From Icerya purchasi (Eukaryota > Arthropoda > Insecta > Hemiptera > Monophlebidae), in NCBI GenBank assembly GCA_039619475.1, contig CM077115.1, forward strand, positions 41,044,944 through 41,108,943: a stretch of 64,000 bases of DNA, given 5' to 3'. Below are positions 48,111 to 59,650 of this stretch, in pieces (position 1 is the stretch's first letter; every line of letters starts with the position of its first letter). The notes beneath the pieces are model-generated. The model did not search any database and was not told the DNA's origin. It saw nothing but the letters and a program-made list of their open reading frames with translations. Both the position numbers and the translations under genes were made by a program.

Positions 48111-49243
48111 ATGAACATGAAAAGTTTGATGGAATTTCTAAATAAAAAATTCGAAAAACCAAAGGAAGAAAAAGTAAATAATAATATAAATCTGAACGTC
48201 GATAATTTTCAAACCATGCTCCACAAAACGGTCCAAAATACGGTAGCCGACTTGGGACTAGCAGAAGGAAAAATTGTAAATTTAGAGGGAAAGTTTGACG
48301 AAGAGAATAGAATTAATAAGAGGGAAAGGGAAACCGATCACATTTAGCATTTGAGGAAACTATTCGAAAAGCTCATCGTCATGTACTCGGTGATCGAGCA
48401 ACTTGTGTTGAAATTTTGGAAGTTCTCTATAATTCTCCAAAAGCCGATCCGAGAAAAGTTATTATATGGAAAGAAAATTAATTAGATTCTGCTTGCGAAA
48501 GTTTGAAATATCCATTATATTTTTAATACATGGTTTAGCTGGTTGGTCAACAGATATAGTAGGTAATAAAAAAAAAAAAAATATCCCAGACAAAATATTA
48601 CAGATTTTTGTTATTATCAGAATCACGATTTATGCATTTAGATAGATTAGGGCAAGAATACTTTGTTGACATGTGGCGTAAGGTGGAAGAAATAAAATTA
48701 CGGTTTATTAGATTTAATCAAAAAAAAAAAAAAAAAAATCCTGAGAATGGCTACCCGAAGTGAAATAGACGAATCTATCGCATCTGAAGGAGGTCCAAAA
48801 CCAGGAAAAATTTACCTTCCAAGTTCATATACATATGGTCCGCGTTATATGCAATTAAAATATCAAGATGGTAGTTGTTGCCAGATTAGGTAAACCAACG
48901 TTTTTTATTACGTCGTCGTGTAATCCTAATTAGATAGAAATAAAATAAAATTTAAATAAAAAGCACAATATCATATCGTTCGTCCAGATTTATGTTGTAG
49001 GATATTCCAATTAAAATGAAATCATTTATTAAAAAATCGAATTCCAGAAAAGAGGTCTTCCTCATGCTCATATTGCTTTAAGAGTAGAAAATTCTTCCAT
49101 AACTAATGATGAAATTAATTAATAATTTTCTTCAAGCCACAATTCCGAATTCCAACGAATGATTTTTCAAAATTTTATAGTTTTAAAATTTTTGCCCATT
49201 TATTTATTTCTACATTATAAAGACGAAAAGACGTCAACTAAAA
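48111..49243 (+). mobile_element. Helitron Rep (HUH) N-terminal fragment
   Basis: Helitrons are rolling-circle transposons whose Rep nicks DNA with an HUH endonuclease. Here an ORF at 48111-48347 of unknown role is followed by FEETIRKAHRHVLGDRATC (48350-48410). After stops come RFMHLDRLGQEYFVDMWRKV and LRFIRFNQKK (48625-48725), ARMATRSEIDESIAS-like and KIYLPSSYTYGPRYMQLKYQ (48810-48870). FFITSSCNPN then lies near 48900-48935, VRPDLCCRIFQLK near 48980-49015, and KRGLPHAHIALRVENS near 49054-49105, containing the HUH His-Ala-His. The order matches the Helitron-like N-terminal domain. Many stops and poly-A expansions make it dead; no helicase domain follows. Confidence 0.8.
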
Positions 49244-49500
49244 AAAAAAAAAACATCTCCAGCTGCTGTAAAATGGAGCTAGGGACATTTTCTCTATTTT
49301 TTGCTTTATATCTAATGCACCCGAAGTATTACAGTCGTGGAAGAAAAATAACAAAAAAAAGTCAACAGCCCTCATAACAGCTTACAGCTTTTTTTCCCTT
49401 TTTAATCAACGTTATTTCATTGAAATATAAGAAAAACACGAAATATCCAAAATTTAAAAAAAAATGTAACCAAAATTATCAATGTTAGCTACAATGAAAA
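49244..49500 (+). repeat. Satellite monomers downstream of the Helitron fragment
   Basis: A diverged monomer (about 49244-49354) and a clearer one at 49355-49500 (GTCAACAGCCCTCATAACAG, ATTGAAATATAAGAAAAACA) resemble the type A units at 47343-48110. The array therefore continues on the far side of the Helitron segment. Confidence 0.6.
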
Positions 49501-52500
49501 TGTAGCAGTTGCCGAAATTCAAATATTTAAACTATGATTATAGAACATTGTTAACTAAACGTTTCTGTGTGAACAGAGTTAATTTAATAATATATTATTT
49601 CTGACAACATTTATTTATTTATGCATACCGAATCAGCGTGCTAAATATAAAAAATTCATTATTAAAATCTATGATCATATATAGTTTATGTATTTATGAA
49701 AAAGAAGAAATTCCTTGTTATTAATGAGAGACATCAGTTTCTTTTTTCTTAATACTGCATGGCTAATTTCGTCGTTATATTTCACCGAAATTATACACAA
49801 GTAAGCTATATTAATTATTTTGTCGAGTGAGATTATTGATCTCGAGAATCAGAAACCTAGTGAACTGATACTAAGTCAACCATCATCGCACTCCAGCCGA
49901 TAACAGTGATACGTGTTATTTTTTATTATTTCCTTTATACTATCTATGAAGCTTTGTATATCATAATTATTATTGTGTTGTTTTTTATTTAGCGGTCGAC
50001 TGACAAAGAAAGTAGTTTAAATTGTAATTAGAATATATTGTTTCACATAACGTATCGATATATTTCAACGTTCGTGCCTTGCATAATTAACCATTAAATT
50101 AATAACTAAAGTAGGAATAATAAATTTAAATTAAAAATGAATAATTAATTCTTACGACTGTGGTAAAGGCCGAGACCACAGTGGCATCCTTGAGGGTCAA
50201 AACTAGCAAATAACTTTTCAATATAATAGAGAAAAAATGATCGGAATCAATGAAACAAAAAGAGATTACTACCTATCTGGTGACATTATTAGTAAAGTAA
50301 TTAATATAATTACACGTGATAGTTCATACAGTCCAATTAATGTAAATTTAATGGACTACAAATTTTACCCGACAAACAAACGAGTCTTATTCGAGAAATT
50401 ATACACTGGGTAACTTTCTATTTTGATTGTTCTTTAATTCATGTATGCGGCAGTCTAAATCGAGGATTTGTGATAATCCTGTTTTGTAGCAGCTAGAGGA
50501 TTATTTTTTCTTCAACTGACATTTTTTCGTTATTAGAATAGAAGGAAAATCAAAAACCTCATAATTGTATCTGAAATGATTGGAGTGATGACCATTTCTA
50601 ATAACAAAAAAAAAACAAATTTCACCGTTTCATTTAAAAAAATAAATATTGTTAATATTTTACTTTAAAAAGAATTAAATGTAATATATTCCTGTCACAT
50701 ACATTACCCTGATAACATTTTCAGTTTTTCAGACATTTTAATCTAAATTTCACTTTTTTAATTGACGTATTCGTGTAATTTTCCTAAAATTTTTAATGAT
50801 AATTATGGTCGAATTTGGACCATTGGGAACACTAGTATTTATAAACACGTGACTGAAGTGGCAAACTGTAAATGTATGAGATATATCTACACTACAAAAT
50901 GATTTAATTAACCCAGAATAACACTCCTACTGAATAGCATGGACTCATCAAATTAAATGACGAATTAAAATCACGATTTTTATAATCTTTTTGTATTTAC
51001 CTGAAATTTTGTACAAGCAAGAATATATAAATTGACATACTCCCCGTTTTTAGAATTAACTTAAAAATATTAATGACTTAGTAATTATATAATGATTCAT
51101 TAACCTTAGTGTGGTGAACATTAACGTCCCAAGACCGAGTAAAAACAGTCAGTGAAAGTTTTTATACATACATATAATAATTGAAAGTTTTTAGAATATT
51201 TATTAATTAATAAACTGGCGTACCTTGGCGGATAGTTTTCACAAAATTAAAAATGCAGTATCGCGATTTTTTTTTTATTTTCTAGCTACAAATGCTTAAT
51301 TAGTAACCTACATGTTTATGCCGGGTGGAGGAGTAATCACATTTTTTTATAATCTTTTTATACCTACCTGGGGAGTCGCATCATTTCGGCCGCAGCACGA
51401 TTCGCCTCGTTACATTTAGACTTCGTTCTTTTTCCAAGTAAATCTAGTTTAGGCTTAGTGAGTTTTTTATTTATTTTTTCTTCTATAATTATCATATTTA
51501 AGGCGTAACGAATCAAAAAAAAACACCCGTGAAATTAGTAATTAATTTGTTTAGAAAATAAACCAGCTGTTTTCAAAAAGAATAATTTTCGGTTATAAAG
51601 ACTTGAAGTATTGATTATGTATTTGTTTAACGGGTTATTTCAATAAAAAATTTCAGAAAGAATTAGTAGATCATAGGAATAATTTGCCTCTGTGACAGAT
51701 TTTCTGCTTTCAAAGGAAATCTAAGTGCTTTATAATAAATTTTTACATTCGCAAAAAATTAAAATTAAATTAACTTTAGTGATTATGAAAACTACTAAAA
51801 AAAATTGTTTATTACTTTTAAGATATTATTCTTCTATTTTTATGTTTATTTTTAACGGAACCTGTTCGTTTGAGCCAAATCGACTGGCCCTGTTTTCAAT
51901 TTAGTATTATGTAAATTAAAATTACGGTAATTCATACTTATCATATTAAATCCTTGGCGGTTGACACATTATGATCAACTACTTTGCTGTATTTGCAATA
52001 TAATTATATTTTATTTTTTTTAAATTTATTTATTTATTTTTTCTAAAATCTAGTTACCTGAAAAATAAATATTTTAGAGCTAGATATTTAATCCTGCACG
52101 TTATGTAACACCGATTAATTACTTGGAATCTGTTTTTCTTATTACTGTGAAATATGACCTACATAAACCAGAATTCATTTTTAAAACATGCAAAAACATC
52201 AATAAATCAGCTCATTTAGTAATAAAATTAACATAATTAAGTAACAAAAATTTTCCAATTTTTAAACAACTATTTGACATTCTTAAAAGTATATATTTGT
52301 TTTATAACCGTTATATGTAATTATTTTAGAAAACAAATAAATATTGATCGCCAGTGAGTATTCCTAAAAAGTACAACAGCACTAAAAGCATACATGCGGA
52401 AAATAATTTTATGGATATATTGTAAACTGCTCGTATTTCTCAAACGGGCGTCAATTTTTTTTTGTCGGTTCGGTTCTCAACATGGGAGATTTCCTGCGAG

Positions 52501-55455
52501 TGACTGAAAAGAGGTAAAGAATAGAACCTCGAATATTTTACAATATGCGAATCCGTAGGAATAAAAGAAGAAGCAAAAGTGATAAAATCGTCATGGAAAA
52601 AATGGTTTATTTTTCTTGGAATTGACTGTAGGTTTATTGTAAAGCAGTTGTTATAATTTCGGCGGAAGAAGAATTACTAGAAAATTTTTCGAATAGACTA
52701 TTCTTAATAATGACCGTAGTACGGAGAATTAGCGAATGAAACTGTTTTCTGTAAATAAGTGTAGTGCTTTAGTCTGTTTATTTTACCAAATCCTGAACAG
52801 CTTCATAAAAGGTGAAATTTATTTACTTGCATTGTTCATAACCGGTACGATTGGCTATTCAGTTTTAAATTTCTAAGAAAATGGTTAATTTTCCTAACAG
52901 AAGAACATAACAAAATGTGCAATGAATGCTTGTAAAACATGCCATTATTGTTATTTTTACTTCTTTGTTCCGAAAAAAAAAAAGAATGCCGTAAAGGATG
53001 TTGACACATAATGGTTTCTGTCATTCGTCTTTGAACGTGATATAATATCAACAAAATAAAGAAAACATAGTCTTATTGATAAAAGTAACCGAGTAAAAAA
53101 GAGAAATATGTCGATTGCGACAAACGTTTGTTGAAAGTCGCAACAAATTATAATCAGCTTCAGCTTGAAGATTATCTTTGTGGTGTAGCACTTAATGTAA
53201 TTAGTTAACTTTAGTGTTTGCATGTATTATAGGTATTATTATTATTCTTATATGTAAGATTTCAAAATCGTTTATTTCTATATTTGTAATTAATGCTATT
53301 ATTATTATATTATAAATGCAAACTCTTATTTTGTTGAGAAAACCTGAAAGAGGAAAAACATAATTTCTAATTCGACTAGCTGTATGAACACTCGTTGTAC
53401 CTTGTATGTATATGTGGTTTGAGAAATTACCATTCCTGTGGAAAGGGGGGATAAAGTTTTATCGCAATACGTACTATAGGTTTTAAATTGTTGGTAACTT
53501 AAATATTGTTTATGCGTGTTACAGAAAATACCTATTTATTAAATAAAACTGTATCCATTTCATATAAGAAAGATTGATTCCTTATCGAAGAATAATGATA
53601 TTGTTCCAATTTTTGTGGTTTTTGAAAATTTCAGTTATTACTAAACGACCAAACATCGTAATTTGTGTAGTATGCTGTAAGCTAATTTAACAGGCTCAGC
53701 TTGATATCGGCACAGTTGTGTTTAAGCCGTATGTGAAAAAAAGAAACAAAAAAAAAACGACGGACTAGAATATTATTTTTCTTATAAATATGTTCACAAT
53801 TTACCCTCTTCTCTCTTTCATGCCTTCTTCATGCGACATTTTATGTTTTCGTTTACTACAAAACATGCACGCAGGAGCAAGTTCATTTTTTCATAAATAT
53901 TAAACATTTTTGTCTTTTTGTGCGTTTTACTTTTAGGCTAATAATGTTAAATCTAAAAAAGCAACCTAAAGGAATCGAACAAAAATAAAAACAAACATAC
54001 TAAGGCCAACTGACAAATCATTTTGAATAAATTAATGAAATAACTATATAAAAACAAGTAGATGATCGTGCTCATTTTAACAATTACTCATTCATTGTTT
54101 GATCACATTTTGCCTCAACGGGATTTTTCTGTTCAGCAAATACAAAAAGAAAACAAGCAAGTGTACGGATAATTTAGTATTTGCAACAACTCGAAATGCA
54201 AACCGGGTAAAGGTCCTTGATTGACGTGCCCAACAGTCGAAAAAGGTAATTTTCATTTAGGTTTCAGTACCGTCACTAAAGATTTTTTTTTTTTTTTCGA
54301 AATAAAACCAAAAAACCTTTAGTAAAGAAAGCCGATATGATGAGAAACAGAAGTCGAAAATGTTACTATTATAAATATTTAATGTAAATTGATAGAACAA
54401 TGATTTGAATAACGAATACCTGCAAATTATTCCTTTTAAAGCTTTGTGTTACTCAAATCCAACCCACCTAAACTGACAATATTTAGAAAGTATTATTGAA
54501 ATTTAGCGTGATAAGTTAGTAAAAAAACGAAATTCTAGAAAAAAAAATTTGGTTAAAACGCGTTTTGTAATCAACAAAAGTGTTAATTACAAAGTGATTA
54601 TAGCCATTGATGGTTCTTTTCCTTTTTTTATTAAACACTATTTCACAGTAGAAAATTACTTAATCGCTTTTGTTTCTCAACTTACTTCTTTACTTTTTAT
54701 TTTTCCCTACAAAACACGCATCAAGTATTGCCGAGTCGATTTTTCTAATTATTATTATTTTTTTATGAGCCGTTCACTTCATTATTAGACAAAACAAAAA
54801 AAGCTTCTTCCTTATTGGCTTTATTCAAATTTTTATGAAAATAATATTAATCCAGTGTTTTGAAGATTGAAAATTTTTCTAAACGAACCGAAAAAAAAAA
54901 AAGAAGTTAGCCGGGCAAGATGTTTCATGTACTAAACATTCTGTGAGTTAATTTAAAGATTACCATAATTTACATTTACATAATATTAAATTCAGAACAA
55001 AGATATTTAATTTTTAATTTGTAATATCGTATATATTTCTCGCCCAGTATTAACATAAATGTGTTTATGTTTAAAAATTTTTGCGCCTTTGTTTGTCTTT
55101 TTCGATATTTTTTTGAAACCAGGGTTGATTCGTCAAGTAATTAAATATATAATTAAAATCATAGATAACAGAAAAAACTTCAATAAACCTATCCTCAAAT
55201 AAACTTACTAGATACGAATGAAAAAGAAAGATAATGTAAGGAATATGTATTAGAAGCAAATTCAATCCAGATATATTATTTAACATGCTATAGGCGCGGA
55301 AAAACTAAATCGTCAACGAAGAACGGTACTTTTTAGACAAAATTTCTGATAGCACTATTTGGTAACCCGTGTTTCTTACTAACACAGATGATAACGTTTA
55401 ACGGATGATACCTGAAAATCACCGTAGATGGTCTGTAAAAAGGTCTGAGTTCGCC
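49501..55455. other. Long quiet AT-rich region
   Basis: About 6 kb with no recognised coding or repeat element. Small items only: an 8-bp hairpin ACTGTGGT/ACCACAGT at 50168-50193, a GC-richer patch at 51361-51420, and T/A runs near 52973 and 54282. ORFs of 62-88 codons (for example 52957-53223 minus and 54549-54788 plus) look like chance. Confidence 0.5.
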
Positions 55456-55531
55456 TGCGCCCGAAAGAGGCTGCGCCCGATAGAGTCGCGCCCGAAAGAG
55501 GGTGACCCATATATGTATGTATATATGTATA

Positions 55532-55570
<39 letters not shown>
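55456..55570. repeat. 16-bp GC-rich minisatellite followed by (TA)n
   Basis: Three units of GCGCCCGAAAGAGGCT type lie at about 55456-55503, then TATG and TA repeats to 55569. The GC-rich array stands out in an AT-rich setting. Confidence 0.85.
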
Positions 55571-55571
<1 letters not shown>

Positions 55572-55587
55572 TTTAATTATCTGAAAA

Positions 55588-56020
55588 CCAAAACTTTTCA
55601 AAATCATACAAAGTTATGCGCCAACAAGAGGATATCTGGATGGAATAGCAGAAAAATTTTAGGAAATATTACAAGATTTATTTGATAGGGACCGGTGCAA
55701 GCGGACAATGATTATTGGTGACTTTAACGCAATAGCTGGAACTCGGCAAAACGATCGCGAGAAAACGGTTGGGGAATATGAAACTAATAACAGAAATGAA
55801 ATGGGACAAAGTTTTCTCGCAGTTAATAAACTTTACGCAGTGAATACATTTTTCAAGAAAAATTCAAACTTAAATATACCGGCATATAAACCTCTAACAC
55901 TATATCTAAAAAGATAGGTCTCCATGATTCCAATTAGTTATTAACTAGTGCACTAAAAGAATGATGTCTTTTATGTCCTTGAACGAGCAAAAAAGTTCAA
56001 TCATAAAAAATTCGTACTGA
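55588..56020 (+). mobile_element. LINE endonuclease domain fragment
   Basis: Encodes IQSYAPTRGYLDGIAEKF (55599-55655), then after one stop KRTMIIGDFNAIAGTRQNDR (55700-55760) and RNEMGQSFLAVNKLYAVNTF (55790-55850). QSYAP and GDFNA are conserved blocks of the apurinic-type endonuclease of insect EN-RT LINEs. Only the middle of the endonuclease survives; the RT is absent. It starts directly after a TA microsatellite. Confidence 0.8.
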
Positions 56021-56259
56021 AAAATAGAATCACATTGAATAGAAGGTGGCACAACTCCGAATTTTCCGTAAAAACCGGTACATCTGGCGCAAAACAGATG
56101 GTTTCCGATACGAAGAATAATGTAAATAGTATCAAATAATAAATCAAATCATTTTGTTATTATTGTTACCGGTACGAAAACCACAAATACGCTCTCTTTA
56201 GCGTGAACAGTGGAAACGAAAATTTAGCTACAAAACAAAACAATATAAATTTTATAATA
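56021..56259. other. AT-rich spacer
   Basis: Possibly decayed endonuclease C-terminus in its first 100 bases. Nothing else seen. Confidence 0.4.
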
Positions 56260-56440
56260 TATAATAAAATAAACTTTAATAACAAACAATATAGATCAAT
56301 AAATTAGATAAATACCTATTTAGAAACGTTTTCGGGGATAACCCATCATCAGCTAACACTAACTTAAAGGAAACTTAAAACATACTGAAGTGAAAATTTA
56401 TTGATCTATATTGTTTGTTATTAAAGTTTATTTTATTATA
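56260..56440 (-). repeat. 46-bp inverted repeat around a hammerhead-like core
   Basis: Arms 56260-56305 and 56395-56440 are reverse complements (TATAATAAAATAAACTTTAA outward end). In the spacer, the minus strand at 56352-56330 reads CTGATGA, a GGG-TTAT-CCC hairpin, then C-GAAA. This is the order of a type I hammerhead catalytic core and stem II. Penelope-like retroelements carry hammerheads in their terminal repeats. The closing stems I and III are not established, and the usual G-C pair at the base of stem II is T-C here. Confidence 0.4.
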
Positions 56441-56810
56441 CCATTTTAACAAACAGGATGTATTCACCTACATTTAATATAAATTTTAGCTGAAAATATA
56501 AATAAAACAAAATAAGGTAACTGAAATATTATGCCAGATAAACCAGATATGTACACACAGCTGGTTACAGCTGATAACTTGTTATCTGTATATATATACA
56601 TTTATTTATTTATTTATTTATTTATTATTTAAATTAATTGCGTATCATTTAATTTTGCATATATATATATCCATATCCATATATATTCATTAACATACTT
56701 GCAAATGTATGCATGCATTCACTAGTAAGGATACATACAAAAATGAAAATTTATGAGCAGAGCTACAAACATACACACCCACGAATGCATATATTAATGA
56801 TAAAGTCATT
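56441..56810. other. AT-rich DNA with (TTTA)n and ATATCC tracts
   Basis: A TTTA repeat lies at 56600-56627 and TA/ATCC tracts at 56660-56690. No gene seen. Confidence 0.5.
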
Positions 56811-57150
56811 CTTAGTCCGACCACCATTATTTTTTTTCCGTCATGAAAATTTGTCGCAAAATTTATGTCACAATAAATTCTCACATAACGTCGTCATTCT
56901 TAGATGAATCTCATTAGTTTTTTCTGTCACAAAATTTACGTTACAAAAATTTTAGCCCGACCCTCATTAGTCTTTTTCTATAACGAAAATTGGTCAAAAA
57001 AATGTCATGGTATAAAGATTTATTTTCTGCCGTAAAAATTTGTCATAAAATTTATGCCACAAAAGTTTGTTTTCTGTCACATATTTTATGTCACAAAAAT
57101 TTGTCATAAAATTTTTAAGTTACGAAAGTTTGTTTTCTGTCTCAAACGAA
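56811..57150 (+). repeat. Tandem CCCATTAG / GTCACAAAATTTATG repeat cluster
   Basis: Unit starts TTAGTCCGACCACCATTA (56812), TTAGATGAATCTCATTAG (about 56900) and TTAGCCCGACCCTCATTAG (about 56953). Each is followed by TTTTTCTGTCACAAAATTTA-type sequence, which continues as shorter units to about 57150. Single copies occur at 7420 and 15898. Confidence 0.7.
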
Positions 57151-58084
57151 TTTTATTATTTATAATATCACTTAATTTTTTACAATAATAGCCACACTCT
57201 CGGGATAGTATTAAAGAACAAAACGTATTAATTCTGTGAAAACTCTTAGATTTGTAAATGAGGTTAAAGAAAAATAGTTACGAGCGAACATGCTAAATTC
57301 TCTAACCCGTCGGTAATAATATATTTTTACGTGAACAAACGAGAATCGAAATGAAATACAGAGTTGGAAATTCCGACTATTTAGTTTTACAGGATAATAT
57401 ACCGCATCAGAATAAAACCGGGAAATTAAGGAAAATACCGGGGAAAATCGTGAACATCTCTATTTATTGATTTTACAGTTTTACTCTGTTATTTTACACT
57501 AACATTATTTAATTCGGGGAAAACAATTAATCGAAATATAATAAAATGGTTAAAAAAATGAATCCACCGATTTAACAATGATTTTATATTTCATCTGAAA
57601 TTTTAAAATACCGATTTAATAACCTAACTACTAGCTAAATATGTTAATTTCATTTCGTTTAATTTTAAATCACGATGTCATAGTGTAAGACAGGTTTTTG
57701 CCGTTTTAATAATATTCAACGTTGCGAATATTTGTAATTCAAATGAAACGCAGTAGTTAATTAAAGACCGTAAAACGAGTATAAACGCTGATACAACTTG
57801 ATTCGTATATTTCGTTTAAACTTCAAGTACGCTAAACGATAATAATGCAATAAATTTTCAATATATTTTTTTAAATAACACATTTATTTGTCAAAACAGC
57901 TGCATCGAAGAGAGTCTGTCTTCCAATAATGAAATGTCGCTTATTTAAATGAAGTCACTGTTATAACTTATCTAGAAGCAATATTTCAGGTAAAAATCCG
58001 TTGTTCATTCATTTTGGGGAGCAGCGATTGTACCGTGTGTTTACTGCAATTGACTGAATTCCGAGTTCGATTGAGAGCAGAAAT
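57151..58084. other. AT-rich DNA, nothing recognised
   Basis: Leads into the homology block upstream of the UGT pseudo-exon. Confidence 0.5.
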
Positions 58085-58550
58085 GTGTCGCGTTTATTGT
58101 TACGCGTAAGTAATGCACGTGGAATAGTTTGCATGCTGCATGCGTTGCGTTTAAATCGATTACTATCAAACGGATCTGCACCACGATTGTTTGTAAACGC
58201 AAGTGACATGTTCCTGATGCAGTTCTCCTTGTTTTTTTTCCAGCGTTCTAGTTAGCGCCGGTCGCCTAATTGGATTTTTAGAGGTGTTTTCTTATAACAG
58301 TTTGAGTCATTTTCTGTTCTTCCAACGATTGCTGGTCGAATTAGATAGGCGCGTACGCGAGGTAGTTGTCGTCAGTCACTATCCACTGACGAAGGACGAT
58401 GCACTATCGAACTACCGTGATATCGACCTTACTGCGACGTTATCGAATTATCAAGTAACATACGGTTTTCCCAGCCGAAATTTACGAAAATAGGCGAAGA
58501 CTGCACAAGCACACAGAGGAAACGGGTTGAGGTTGAGCAGCGATGAAATG
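58085..58550 (+). pseudogene. UGT first-exon pseudogene, truncated
   Basis: Homologous to the exon at 63163 and its 5' flank, starting at about 58085. The equivalent start codon is at 58217 (MQFSLFF), but a one-base shift and stops follow within 15 codons and the signal-peptide cleavage region is lost. The frame is then recognisable at 58284-58493 (SLSHFLFFQRLLVELDRR, VVSHYPLTKDDALSNYRDID), including the Ser-His of the catalytic His motif. It stops at 58491-58493 and similarity ends near 58550, about one third into the exon. It is closer to the 63 kb exon than to the 26.8 kb exon (SNYRDIDL, TLSNYQ). The flanking TATA box of its relative is mutated here (CGTAAGTA). Confidence 0.9.
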
Positions 58551-58997
58551 TGTTCATCCTACAATTCCCTAAAAAACCGCCAATCTACCAGCGGTTTGAT
58601 ATTTGCTTAGAATAATTCCTGAAACGTTAAAAGTGTTCTAGACCGCCTCCTCCCACTGTTTAATTCGGTATTACTTATGCTAAATTGCGTAAGCAGTATG
58701 TCTCTAAACGTTTACGATATCGCTATTTGACGAATAATTGCTTTTTTGTGTCTGGACGGAAAAAAGCGAAATCTAAGGAAACGGGAGGTTAATATCGGGT
58801 AAGGTAAACTTTTTCACAAAAATTTCGAATTTTTCAAGTTAAAACTCACTGGTACATTTAGAGAAGAAACTTTGGTTTTCATACTATTTGGTTTTGTCGG
58901 AAATGCATCATGTTTTTATCCTCTTCTGCTAGAGAATAAAGTAATTCGGTCGGATAAGTATAATGTTTGACTTTGCAAATAGTCAGTGGTATGCTTT
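58551..58997. other. Spacer after the UGT pseudo-exon
   Basis: AT-rich, no exon of a UGT C-terminal domain recognised. Confidence 0.5.
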
Positions 58998-59445
58998 CTT
59001 TTTTTTTTTTTTTTCTTTTTTGGGTTCCTTATTTTGGATAATACCGATAAGGCAAATATATTATGTATTCTTCTTTATAACGCCATAGTTAATCATTGAG
59101 CGTCGGTGACTACCTATTCGTACATCTCAGCTGTACAGATATAGGCTAGTGTTCATAGCAATCGTTATATGTAACGCAGGTGTACACAGGCAAGACTACA
59201 TTCGGAACTGATTAGTAATCGTTTGATTTACATCGTTTTACAAAAGTGCAGTCCTATTTATGTCTGCTGTGTACTGACTTAGCGCGCATATGATGTTGTA
59301 CGTGGTGGTTTGCCATTGTCTTCCACGTGATTATTAGCGATTATTTATTTAATTATTGTAATAAGTTCTGTCGGCGCTCGGGATCGAACTCGTGACCTCC
59401 GTGACGGAAGTCAAGCGCTCTAGCAACTAGGCTATCGCGACGACA
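58998..59445 (-). mobile_element. tRNA-derived SINE with poly-A tail
   Basis: On the minus strand the head (59445-59370) has an A-box-like TAGCCTAGTTGC and a B box, GAGTTCGATCCC, with an acceptor-like GTCG...CGAC pairing: a tRNA-derived pol III promoter. The body (GTGGAAGACAATGGCAAACC, ACATCATATGCGCGC, CAAACGATTACTAATCAG) matches 24705-24988. It ends in an A-rich tail (poly-T on plus, 58998-59024). The anticodon arm does not fold well, so it is not a working tRNA. No target-site duplication was recognised. Confidence 0.75.
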
Positions 59446-59650
59446 TATTATTCATTACAGTAGTACAATTCGCGCGATAGTGAGGTTGAAACGACCCATA
59501 CAATAAAGTTTTTGGTGTCAGATCATCCTTACCTTACATTGATTGCGGTAAATTAATAGTGATATATTCGACTAGCGAGTCCCGTAATGTAAATTATCTA
59601 TAGTCGAAAGAGGTTAAACAGTCCTTCTGGGAATGAACTCAATCGAACAG
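59446..59650. other. Short spacer
   Basis: Nothing recognised. Confidence 0.4.

Noticed and set aside
59360..59445. A tRNA gene on the minus strand
   Set aside because: The A and B boxes are present but the anticodon arm does not fold; the segment continues into a repeated body and poly-A tail, so it is a SINE head.
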